From the NCBI RefSeq assembly GCF_000365145.1, contig NW_008481798.1, positions 930,001 to 994,000 of the forward strand: 64,000 bases of DNA. Direction: 5' to 3'. Source of the stretch: Cyphellophora europaea CBS 101466. Taxonomy: Eukaryota; Ascomycota; Eurotiomycetes; Chaetothyriales; Cyphellophoraceae. The notes under the pieces are model-generated. The model saw only the letters and a program-made list of their open reading frames with translations. It did no database searches and was not told the origin of the DNA. This document shows positions 45,185-55,249 of the stretch, piece after piece. Both the position numbers and the translations under genes were made by a program. The first letter of the stretch is position 1. Each line of letters starts with the position of its first letter.

Positions 45185-47203
45185 TCAAACCTCCATCGCC
45201 CTCTCCCTTCCAATGCGCCGTAATGCGTCCCTTCTGCAGCCCCAGCAGTACAATACACCACAATCCCAGCAGACGTAGGCCAGCAGCGTCCTCTTTCTGC
45301 GGACTTCCGCCTTCTGTAGCTCTTGTAGCTCTTTCTCATCCATGGCAAGCCCAGCCAATTTGTCTTTCTCAACTTCTGTCTTCACATCATCCTTACCTGC
45401 CGCGCCAGTCTTTGCAAGATCTTCAATGCTTGCATCTTGGCGGGCGAGAGTTAGGGTGGCAGATGGTGTAGGAGAGCGGCCTCGCCGCCGATTCAGTCGG
45501 CCCTTCCGGCCTTTTGCATGTGAATCTCCCATCTTATTGTCTTTCACTACCGTTTGTGGCCCAGGTAGATGCACGGTCTTGAAACAACACATGCACTCCA
45601 CTGCTAGACCCTTCTGCCTGTCTAGATTCTTGACCCAGTGGTCAGGGACGGATTCGATGTTGAAGACTCGGAACTTGTGTTGGCAACCCCACACATCGAA
45701 ACTTTCATCAACTGGCTCGTCGCCGAAGTCGAGCGATCGTGCTTCCCAGTCCTCTGGATCAGGGTCATCGAGATTCGTGACTGTATTAGATGTGCTTTCT
45801 TCGGGGGCTTGAGCACTGTCTTGGGCGGTAGAAGGTGCTGGTCCAGCTTCGTCAGTCAGTACTTCGGTTGCGCTCTGGGCGGTGGTGTCTCCTGCCGGCC
45901 TCGGTCCTGCGAGCGACTCTTCTGTGACTGGAGAAGAATCTGGATCTGCCGTTGGTGTGTCGTGGTGCGAGCTTGACAAAGGCGCTGGTTCCTCTGGATT
46001 GCCGATTGATGTATGCTGTGTACTCTCCGGTCCGTTGCCAGACACAGTGGGAAGATCGGAGCTGCCAGCGAACGGTGCCGAATTATTGAGGGCATTGTCA
46101 TCTGATACGTGCTCATCTGCCGTGCCATTCTGCTGCGTCTGTTGCTGTGATTCTGCAGAGACTTCTCCATCTTGAACTTCTTCCTCGTCGTCACTCACCT
46201 CATCAGGGACATCGCTCTCCTGGGTCGCATCGCCGTCTTCTCTCGCATGATCGCAAGGCTTGCGATAGCATGCTTGCATTGGCCGCCTACAGTCCCAGCA
46301 CCAATGTGCCCCACACTGGCATCGCACATGAGCACAGCCATACATCCGCATTAACCCAGTACCACATTTCGGACACAGCTTGTAGTTGTAGGTCTCGACA
46401 ATGGCCTTTTCTTCTTTGCGCTCACATGTGTGGCCTTCGTCCGCGACTTGCCGACACCGGAAGCAGGACTGGGTGGCGCAAAGGGGGCAAGTGACGTGGC
46501 CATCCTTGACATCAAGCATGCGTGGCGGAATGAAGGCGGAGCAGGTCTGCACGGGACAATAGTAGGGATTCGGAGTGTTGGTTTCGTCGTAGCGTTCCTT
46601 ATAACGTTGCAGTTCCGCCGGTTCGAGCACGCCAGTGGCTACTCCTGGATACAAGACACGGTCACAGCAGCGGGCCGGCATGCGTTCGTGGTCGCTCAAG
46701 GCAATGGTGAAAGTGTGTTCGACACAGTTGTAGCAGAGAGTGCTCTTGCAATGGCGGCAGGGGCGCAGGTACTCCTCATTCTCAATAGCATCGGTGCAGA
46801 AGTCGCATGTTAGGGTCTTGCCTTGGAAAGGGCTGCGTTTCAGGCGTTTGCGGGGGAGCGATGAGGCTTCCTCGTCATCAGCGAGAGTCATCGTATCGAA
46901 GGTCAGACCGGCAGCGTGGAGGTCGTCGAGAAGAGGAGGGCCTAGAGATGTCGACTTTGAGAAGCGGTTGGTGAGGAAATTCAGGTTGAGGTTCAGTGGA
47001 TTGGTGAAGAGGAAGGTACGCCCCGCGTGTCTCGCGCTTGTGCTTGTGCTTGCTTGGTTGGTCCGCTGGGAGGTAAGTGCTGCTTCTGTAGTAGGAGATG
47101 CGTGTGAATCACTTGTCACTGTGCCAGCCTGCTCTTCACCCAGTTGGCGAGTGCGGCGACGGAACGTGAACAGGCGATTTATGCAAGACATGCCTGCTCC
47201 CAT
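45185..47203 (-). CDS. RBR-type RING/IBR protein, putative E3 ubiquitin ligase
   Basis: Single exon, 672 residues from the first true ATG. RING1 begins CDFCTDAIENEEYLRPC near residue 132 and includes CYNCVEHTF and PARCC. The IBR follows (YYCPVQTCSAFIPP, CPLCATQSCFRC). RING2 reads CPKCGTGLMRMYGCAHVRC then CGAHWCWDC near 280-315; the cysteine in YGCAH is in the position of the RBR catalytic cysteine. A long acidic, Ser/Glu-rich linker follows. The C-terminal ~170 residues are distinct: VWGCQHKFRVFNIESVPDHW, ECMCCFKTVHLPGP and YVCWDCGVLYCWGCRRDAL, the last resembling another zinc knuckle. RBR enzymes move ubiquitin through a thioester. The substrate is unknown. Confidence 0.85.
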   Translation of the reverse strand: MGAGMSCINRLFTFRRRTRQLGEEQAGTVTSDSHASPTTEAALTSQRTNQASTSTSARHAGRTFLFTNPLNLNLNFLTNRFSKSTSLGPPLLDDLHAAGLTFDTMTLADDEEASSLPRKRLKRSPFQGKTLTCDFCTDAIENEEYLRPCRHCKSTLCYNCVEHTFTIALSDHERMPARCCDRVLYPGVATGVLEPAELQRYKERYDETNTPNPYYCPVQTCSAFIPPRMLDVKDGHVTCPLCATQSCFRCRQVADEGHTCERKEEKAIVETYNYKLCPKCGTGLMRMYGCAHVRCQCGAHWCWDCRRPMQACYRKPCDHAREDGDATQESDVPDEVSDDEEEVQDGEVSAESQQQTQQNGTADEHVSDDNALNNSAPFAGSSDLPTVSGNGPESTQHTSIGNPEEPAPLSSSHHDTPTADPDSSPVTEESLAGPRPAGDTTAQSATEVLTDEAGPAPSTAQDSAQAPEESTSNTVTNLDDPDPEDWEARSLDFGDEPVDESFDVWGCQHKFRVFNIESVPDHWVKNLDRQKGLAVECMCCFKTVHLPGPQTVVKDNKMGDSHAKGRKGRLNRRRGRSPTPSATLTLARQDASIEDLAKTGAAGKDDVKTEVEKDKLAGLAMDEKELQELQKAEVRRKRTLLAYVCWDCGVLYCWGCRRDALRRIGRERAMEV

Positions 47204-47891
47204 CCTCAAGGAATCTGAGAAGAATACCGTGATGAATCTACCAGAAGAGAAGACGTTTTTGCCCGACTTACCTGCATTCTATATGCCCCTCCATGGCCGC
47301 ATCTCGCAGGCTGGCCACCTGTTTGGCCTGGCTATTGAGTCACTCACTGGCTGTTCAATGGGTCTTGTGGGGTGGTTGCCTGCTTCGCCCCGGTTCGCCG
47401 GGGCTGATGCCTACACCGGTTGCGGCTAGGCGCAGGTGCCTGGTCCTCGACTGCGAGCCACATGTAGCGCCTATTTGACGAGTTGTGACTCCGAGAGCAT
47501 GTGTTGATGGGTATAGTGAGATGAGTGAGATGAAAGGAACCTTTGAAAGAGCTCGAGCTGGTCCCTGCAAGGTGAGATCACAGCTGCTGTTGTGGGGTGG
47601 CCCTAGCGGGACGATCACCCCAACTTCTAGCCCCCATGTACCCCAGCCTTACCCTCTTCAGGGGTGGTCATGCTCCCCAAAAGGGCTGGAGCACTATGCT
47701 GGTGCCGACAACCCAGTCATATTCTCGATGTCAACACACTGCCATTTACGCCTACAAGCAACCCTGAGCCACGAAGGATCCGACGTTGACTCAATAACCA
47801 TCACCAAAACCCCACAGCAGCTTACGACCCTAATGCACCCAAAGTCCTTCAAGAAAGACTCATAACTCAATACCCACCTCCCAACCCACAA
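47204..47891. other. Intergenic; promoter of the RBR gene
   Basis: 688 bp upstream of the RBR gene and downstream of the small cupin-like gene. No gene is recognised. Confidence 0.4.
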
Positions 47892-48524
47892 TCAGCAAGC
47901 CCCCTCCCTCACCACCTCCCACCTCCCCTCGCCCACCTCACTCTCGAGATCCCACCCCTCAGCCAACGGCACCTGCAACGCCACTGACTCCTCGTCGCCG
48001 GGATAAAACGTCAAATGCCCCTTCCCCAGCACATCGAGCGCCAGCACCATCTGGCCTTCTACCCGCTCCCCATGGCTTCCATCCTTCTTCCCTCCGCTTC
48101 CTCCCTGAATCCTCACCTCATCTCCATCCGCCGTCCTCACCAACGCCCTCCCCCTCAGCAGCACAAACCACATCGGCGCTGGCGGCCGATGCCACCCCTC
48201 CTCGCTGCGCGGCGGCAGCACCACCATCGTCACGTTCGTGGCCGGTCCCAAGAAACTCGAGGCTCCGACGGTGGGGTACGTCGTGAAAGGGTGGGATGCG
48301 CGGAGGCACTGGAGGTAAGAGTCATGATGGGGCGCTACGGCGGTGGAGCGGACGGCCGTAACGAGGAGGTGGGACGGGGATGAAGGTGTGGCGGCGATAG
48401 GGTGTTGCGAGGCGGGCGGGTGCGAGTTGGCGAGGGTGAGGTAGAGGAGCGTGGTGATGGCGATGCGGAGGATTTGGATCGTGGAGGTGGGGGATAGGAT
48501 GCTTCGGGATAATAGAGACGCCAT
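47892..48524 (-). CDS. Small membrane-anchored or secreted cupin-like protein
   Basis: Single exon, 210 residues from the ATG at 48,524. An N-terminal hydrophobic stretch (ILRIAITTLLYLTLANS) near residues 18-35 could be a signal peptide or anchor. The rest has the alternating short strands of a cupin beta-barrel: NVTMVVLPPRSEEGWHRPP, MWFVLLRGRALVRTADGDEV, GHLTFYPGDEESVALQVPL. Only one of the usual metal-binding histidines (WHRPP) is obvious, so metal-dependent activity is doubtful. A Gly/Lys insert (GGSGGKKDGSHGE) interrupts the barrel. No function is assigned. Codon use is very GC-rich compared with its neighbours. Confidence 0.6.
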   Translation of the reverse strand: MASLLSRSILSPTSTIQILRIAITTLLYLTLANSHPPASQHPIAATPSSPSHLLVTAVRSTAVAPHHDSYLQCLRASHPFTTYPTVGASSFLGPATNVTMVVLPPRSEEGWHRPPAPMWFVLLRGRALVRTADGDEVRIQGGSGGKKDGSHGERVEGQMVLALDVLGKGHLTFYPGDEESVALQVPLAEGWDLESEVGEGRWEVVREGAC

Positions 48525-48943
48525 GGGTGTGAGAAGCAAGGAGCGGTGCAGCGTCTAGACGAGTTGGAGGGTTGGCGTGACTTTATGGTGAACGACGTCG
48601 ACGTAGAGGCTGCCGTGTAGGTGCACGTGACCCAGTCAAGGGAGGGCGGCACGAGTGTAGTCGATACTGCGTAGGTACGTTGGTGAAAGACGAGGAGAAG
48701 GACGCCTTATTGAGGGGGAAAGCTCGACGCCTTTTGACGCCGGCTATGCCAAGAACCCTGGCGTACAACGAACGCCCGCCTTATACCCCGGGTGGAATGC
48801 TTCAAGATATCGGAACACATGCTTAGGCCTCTTATGACTGGACCATTGATCTACCTCATCTATAGCGTCACACCAGATTCAGATCTGCACCATCGTCTAT
48901 CCTACCTTTGCCACTCCCCAATATTTGACTCTCGTAGCTCATG
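48525..48943. other. Intergenic; promoter of the cupin-like gene
   Basis: 419 bp upstream of the cupin-like gene and downstream of the phosphodiesterase. Nothing is recognised. Confidence 0.4.
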
Positions 48944-51115
48944 TCACGCCTTCGGTGAGAAAGCGCTCTGCACGCTCCCATACCCTTGTGGACACGCCCT
49001 GCCCAACGCCACACTCCCGCTGCGCATATAACACGCCCTCGCCTCCGCGCACGCGGTGCTCGTGCAATTCGGCGTCTTGACGCTCATTCGGCCCTGCAGC
49101 ATATTCTGCACGCTCGCCAGACTCGTGTTGCGCGCGACCTGCTCGCTGACTAGGTGCCAGAACGTGGCGTTCAGCGGCGCGGCATCCGGCCAGGAGACGC
49201 TGGGCCCGTACGTGTCGCGCGTGCTGTACTCGAGCTCGAAGACTGGGCCGGTGTCGGAACTCGAGGGGTCGGGGAGGACCCGGTTGGCGCTCACGGCGCT
49301 GTAGTATGTGAAGGCGTCGTAGATCTGGAAGTCGCCCGTGTCGACGAGGTACATGCGGAAGGAGGGGTTGACGTTGGTGAGTGGGGTGAGGCTGGGGCCG
49401 ATCCAGCCGACGGTCTGTGCGGTTGCGGCGGACTGGGTGGTGGCGTTGTTGGCGTAGTAGATCATCAGCTCGTCTTCGTGCGTGTGGCCGAAGAAGACGC
49501 CCGCGATGACGTGCGGGCTAAAGCGGTCGATGATCTGGTAGAAGAGGTCGGTGGGGTTGGGGAGTGGGTTCGTGCCGTCCCAGCCTGTGAGCACGTGGCC
49601 GATGATCCAGACGCGCTCCGAGGCCGCTTCGGCGGCGAGGAGCTCCTTACTGAGGAAGAGCTGGATGCCTGACGGGTCTGGGTTGGTCGTGTTGATGAAG
49701 TTGAGGTAGTTGTTGCGGTACCAGCTATAGACACGGGGGAACTCGAATCAGTGACCAGACTCAAAAACTTGGGAATAGATTAGGGCGCAAAGAGATCATT
49801 GCACTTACAAATCTGTGTTTATGGTGATAATTCGGAGTTTCGGGTAAGTTGGATGGTTGATACTATAAGCTCCGTAGTGCATGCGAGCCTGGCGCGCGGC
49901 CGAGTCGGAGATCCAATCGTTGTGTTTCCAGAGACCGGCAACGTGCTCGAAATTCCACGACTGCTGTTGGCCGAGGGCGCCCGGGAGGGAGTGCGGGCTG
50001 TCAATGGCCTCCGGATTGGTGTCGTGGTTACCGAGGGCGACGAAGATGGGGCCAGACGGGATGTAGTGTTTGAGCATACCATAGACAGCGGTCTCGGCGT
50101 AGAGAGTGTAGTTCCGAGAGAGTTCGTTCTGGTCTTCGTGCGAGGTCAGGTCTCCCGTGAAGATTGACCAGGCGAATTGCTCGTCGGTGGACTTGTTGTC
50201 GTAGCTCGTTCCTGTCAAGGGGCCGATCGACTGCAGGGCGGCCGCGACCAAGTAGTAGGGCGAGTCGCACTTGTACTCGCCATATAGGGTGGCGGGGAGG
50301 GTGACGTTGCCAGACTTCGGGTTGCCTTGGGGACGACAGCAGAGGCCGCCTCCACCGGTGCAGTTAGCCTCGCTACCAATCAGGTACCGTGGATCCAGAT
50401 GAAAGTCTGAGCCATGCCAGACCTTGACGAGCTCGCCACTTGGTTTGGGCACAGTGACGTTGTCGGGCTTTGGTCCGAAGAAAGACGTGGTGTCAGAGGG
50501 AATGGTATGAGGCCGCGGACAGAAGGTGGAGCTGAGACGATTGCAGATGGCTTGTCCATCCTCCTTCATGTCTGCCAGAGCCAACACCTGAGTCCAAACA
50601 GCTCCGAAATCTTCAGCAGTATACTCGACCTCGCAAGAGTCATTCGACATGAACTTTGTCTGTTGGCATAGCGAAATGAGCAACTGTGGCACCATCTTCG
50701 GTACCCTCTGCGCGACATACTGCCCGACTTCTAATGCAGAAACGCACTTGGTGCAATTGGATCCATCCCCACCAAGGATGTTCTCGAGTTGACCTTGAGC
50801 TTCGGCGATGATGGCCGTACCATTGCTGAACGTGCCGATGGGCTCAGGAAAGTAAACTGGATCCTCGCCCTCCTGCGGGATTGTCTCTGGGTTGGTCAGC
50901 TCCAGAGGAAAGGTGTAGTTTAGCACCTCATCGTGGATAATAGGCTGTGGCTGCTGAGTGGGTGATGGGGGAATGTAGTAGGCCGGAAAGAGTGAAGTTG
51001 GGAAGCCTGCCGGCACCGTGTATGCCAGCTGTGTCTGCTGGTTGTTCTGTGCTGTAGCTTGCTCGCAAGTGCACGCAGCAATGGCCAACGCCGAGAATAG
51101 GTAAGTCCGCGCCAT
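48944..51115 (-). CDS. Secreted acid-sphingomyelinase-like metallophosphodiesterase
   Basis: Two exons (51115-49809 and 49724-48944) encode 695 residues; splicing joins ITINTDF to WYRNNYLNF. The chosen ATG gives a clear signal peptide (MARTYLFSALAIAACTC). A saposin-B-like region with paired cysteines (NCTKCVSALEV, LISLCQQTKF) spans about 135-225. The calcineurin-like phosphoesterase domain follows with metal ligands in GSDFHLD, FTGDLTS, ALGNHDT, IGH and FFGHTHEDE. Many N-glycosylation sites (NYT, NCT, NVT, NTT) agree with secretion. The family hydrolyses sphingomyelin-type phosphodiesters or related phosphates at acid pH. In fungi the natural substrate is uncertain. The frame is open further upstream, but those extra residues would bury the signal peptide. 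Confidence 0.92.
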
Positions 51116-51751
51116 CTCTATCAGGTCACAGAGTCTTGCCAGCAATGGTAGAGCCGGGCCAGTAGGACTGCCAGAGGAAAGGAAGCTCGCCGGAGCTGTT
51201 TGCTCAAGGTTTATACATGGTCCTACATCAGGCAACGGCAGCTGCCCGGCCGCGACAGCGGTGCTAAACCACAACAACATGGCCCGTTGCTTTTCTCAGC
51301 GGCTGAAGATGTGTAGATGACGTGGTGTAGAGAACTGCAAGTGCCTGGTGGCGGGGCCCAAGGGTGAGAGGGCTGCCCAATGGCGGGGCGCACCTAGAGC
51401 CCGTGCCTGAGAAGCCTCGCTAAGAAAAAGCTTCGAGTGGAGCCTAAACGGGGAGCTCTAGGCGGCTTGGAGCTAGATCTGCAGCTGCTTTGCTAACTCG
51501 AATCCTGGTGGTGCAGCCTCGTCATTCAGCAGCGCGAGAGCCAGAAGATATTAGCATAGCTTATATATTAACCCGCACTGTATGGACCCTGGTATGGCTG
51601 GCGCCGAGTCTGGGTTGCTTGCGCTGATCGCAGGGCCAACAGCTCGCGAACGTGACGCCCAAGTGTCGGCCCTTGATCGACCATCACTGCAGTTATCAGA
51701 ATTCGGGAAACGCGGGTTGACGAGAGCAAGTCTGGCGAGGCCATTCGTACG
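51116..51751. other. Intergenic; promoter of the phosphodiesterase
   Basis: 636 bp. No gene is recognised. Confidence 0.4.
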
Positions 51752-54700
51752 CTACCCTTTCCGCATCTCAGCTAGTCTGGTCAAGATATCGTAATATTCC
51801 CTGCTCACACCCCAGCAGCCTAAGCGTGTCCGTAACAACTTCGCTCCCTCTAGCAAGACCTTGCTTGGTGTCTTGCAGATATCCCCAACATTCGACATAT
51901 GCCCGGTCATGTTGTGTCCGTTGCGAACGAAGTGTTGTATCATTTCATCGTCGCACGGACGGTCAAGGTGGATGAATTCCGGCTGAGCTCCAGATGTATC
52001 GGAAGAGCTGTCCTCCAAGTCACTATCGGCTCCGGACCCTTTCTGGGCGTCTGCCTCGGATCCTTGACGATCACCGGCGGCGGCAGACTCCGTGTTGCTG
52101 ATGACATCCTGAACTCGAATCTTGCGCTCAACCCGAGACGGTTGCACGACTGTCAGATCCGCAGAAGGGCCGCTCGGGCCTCCGATAGGCTTGGAGTTGG
52201 CATTTGCTACATTCCTCTCCAAAGCCGCCGATTTGTACGAGCCGTATGTCCACAGCACCAGGCTAGCAAGGTACACCGCAAGCGGTTCGTAGAAGCTCAT
52301 GGATGAGTACCGGCGCACATGCCAGAACACTGACCCAGCATGGACCATAGCCAAACGGGCTTTGTGCTGGTCATCTCTTAGCCATCTCCACGTGATCTTT
52401 CTGATCTGAGGCAATTTGGCGCGGTTGCGTGGCTGATAACTGCCATCATGAACGTAAAAGCTTGCTCTTGATGAGTCGCCCACGCGGCCAATCAATGAGA
52501 AGAGCAGGTCCTGAATCTCCTGGAATGGTGTCAGGAGTATGATCCGAGCGAGATGGAGATGAAGCATCAAGTCGTGCTCGACGCCTGATGCCTTGGCAAC
52601 AATGCTGGCTGCCTGCCAGTTGATGATGTCCAAGCAGTCGCAGGCCGAGTTACGCCAGTTGGCATACAGAGGGTACAAGGGAAGCCAAAAATCATCCTTG
52701 GATGGCGTGTTCAGAAACCCTCGAGCCTTGCCCGTCGGGACCCACTCGCTCAACGGCTGTTTGATATGTGTGCCGACCTCCCATGTCCGCTGGAATAGCG
52801 CATTGATGACGAGCGTCTGACACAGGTCGCTGAGGCCAGGTGGAACTGCCTTTTTCGTGTACAGGTGCTCGAGTGCGCCACATAGGGATGGCATAGGTTG
52901 CGAGACCACAGCGAGCGAGCGCCAATCTTCAGCAGTCTCGGCTTTCCAAAGGCCTTCCTCAGAGGGAAGAGGTGTCCGAGCATCATCCATATTGCACAAT
53001 GGCCGCGTATTGGCAAGGTACCCCATGGAGGTGTCCATCAGCCAGGTCAAGTAAGCAATGCGTCGCAGTGACTCGTTTTGTATCCAGCTCGACCATGCTT
53101 GCCATGAGTGTGAGCTGTCCAGACCATGATCTGAGTCCTGACCCTTGGACCCAGTCAGCTGGAGAATTCCGGACTCGAGGCACCAATGTGAAAGATCTGC
53201 ATGACACCTCGTCGCAAGGAGTCTCAAATGATCTGCCTCGGCATGACCCAGACTGACTAAATTGAGCAGTCGTGCTTGAGCAAGTGGAATATCGAGCAGA
53301 TCACTGGCTGTCTCAGACGCTTCGCTGACAACTCGCCTAAGAAACTCTTGGAAAGCTTCCCTCAGACTCGATGTGTACGATGCTTGGGCAAATGTGCTCC
53401 CTATTGTTGCTGCAGCCAGTATCACAGACCAATGCGAATTGTGACCGAATGTCGGTCGATGCAACAATGGAAAGATGGAGTGGAAATGCTGGAAATAGAG
53501 ATCGATATAGCGATTGAAGGCATCCATGTCTGGGAAGGAGGTGCTGTGAAACGGAGCTTTTTGCTGGCTATGCCTGCACAGGCGCTCGAAAGCAGCGAAT
53601 AGTATGTCGTAGGCTCCCACAGAGCAATACTGCCTCGGGTGAAAGTCAGGATCTTCGGCAGCGGATGAAATCTCTGTTGGAAAGGCGTAAGTATTGCTTT
53701 TTCGGCGCGGTTGGACAAACAAGTCCAGGGTGGCTGCCGATTTACGGCGTCTCTTCTTCCCGTCAGCTAGGCCACCTGAGCCAATGCCCGATCTTGGGGC
53801 AGACTGCTCGTTGCTTGCAGATGATGTTGGGCTGTTAGCAAGACCAGAGAAAGTGACTGAGAGATTACGGCCATCTTGAAATGGCTGCTCGTGATGCTGA
53901 ACGGTCGAGGGTATCTGGTAGACTTGAGAAGAGGCATCAATCGGGATGGCTGGTCCATAATCAACACCCAGCGTGGACGAGTCGGACAGCGGAGGAAGAA
54001 GAAAGGAGAAATCATGTTCTAGTTCCCCCTCATATGGCGACGGGTACACACTGATGGGAATCCAGTTCAGTGGCTCATCCCATGCTGGATAGTCATAAGG
54101 GCCATGCGTAACTGAGAATTCGTTCTGCATCTGCGACGGCACGGTCATGCTGCCATAGTGCTGGTCGCGTGGAATCTGGCTCGATATGGCGATTGGGTGA
54201 TTCACCGATGCTTGATCCTCGACACCCGTCTGGATCTGCATCGAGGTCCTCTGCGCCTGATGGGCATAGCTGGTATCTGTTGGCTGAGGTGGCGATTGGT
54301 TCAGCTGGCCATGGTGACCCTGTGGCACAGTTCGCTGATATTGAAGACTTCCGGTGCCCATGGAGCAGCCATCTTGATGGACGAAACGGAACTGCTCTTG
54401 AGCACGATACGGCTGATCGTGAGTCTGAACAGACGGCTCGACTTGGAAGGTCGCAACCTCGTCCTTGATATCGTCTCCTGCGATGCCTTTTCGGCGTTTA
54501 CTGGGATACGTGCACTCAATTTTTCGAACGCCACAGCGACCACAAGGCGAGCCTCCAGAGCATCTCGACCTAGCAGCAGCACATGCAAGACAGGCGCGAA
54601 AGGTCCCGTCGGTAACTCGATGTACCGGACCTCGGTCTTGAGTGGCATGATGGCTCTTCTGATGGCGGAGTAATGTGTCGCTCCGTGCAAACTACACGAG

Positions 54701-54880
54701 CTTCGTCAGCTACATCGGGATCCCGCTGGGTTGTGCAGCCAAAAGTGGTCGACGCCGGGAGTCTACCAAATCTGGAGAAGGTCGCTTGGTATTGTGGGGG
54801 AAACTGGGGCAACTCACCGTCTTGTTGCACACGGGACAGGCTGCTGACCTGCCACCGGGCCGCTCCTTGGTCGTAAGCAT
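51752..54880 (-). CDS. Dual zinc-finger (C2H2 + Zn2Cys6) transcription factor
   Basis: Two exons (54880-54818 and 54691-51752) encode exactly 1000 residues. The 126-nt intron lies inside a C2H2 finger: CPVCNKT-FARSDTLLRHQKSH has Cys15, Cys18, His31 and His35 with normal spacing. A Zn2Cys6 cluster follows at 55-81 (CLACAAARSRC, then CGRCGVRKIEC; C-X2-C-X6-C-X5-C-X2-C-X6-C). A Gln-rich stretch comes next, then the fungal_trans/C2H2-type middle domain from about 390 (FNRYIDLYFQHFHSIFPLLH). The tandem finger arrangement defines a known ascomycete regulator class with two DNA-binding modules. It acts in the nucleus; target genes are unknown. Reading only the long second exon would miss the C2H2 finger and the start. 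Confidence 0.9.
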
Positions 54881-55249
54881 CGAGACAGCTCAAGAGAGCC
54901 TGAGAAGAACCTTACAACATGGACTGATGATCAGTGGAAAGCGTGCAAGTGGTACGGAAATCAGAGGAGAGAGCCCGCCATATTCGGACATGACCCCAGA
55001 AGAAGGGCTCTTGGCGGGGCGGCACACGCTGTCGTTCGGGGCTAGCCAGTCTAGGCGGCTGTAACGCCCAATCTCGTCTGTAATCACTCATTTCTGGATG
55101 GAAGTTTTTATCCGGGTTGTGACTGACCACCGGAGGAGAGCCGGCCATGAGCAGGCCATCAGCATTCGATGGCACAAGATCGAATTAGATCATAGGATGA
55201 CAGACGACGATGCGAAAGACTCAAGGTGCACGACAACACTCGCCTCCCA
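54881..55249. other. Intergenic; promoter of the dual-finger regulator
   Basis: 369 bp between the dual-finger gene's start and the ABCF gene's stop. No other feature is recognised. Confidence 0.4.

Noticed and set aside
49154..49672. 172-codon plus-strand frame
   Set aside because: Antisense of the phosphodiesterase exon 2, produced by high GC at third positions.
49805..51280. Longer start for the phosphodiesterase at 51,280
   Set aside because: The extra 55 residues would place the signal peptide internally; the ATG at 51,115 is better.
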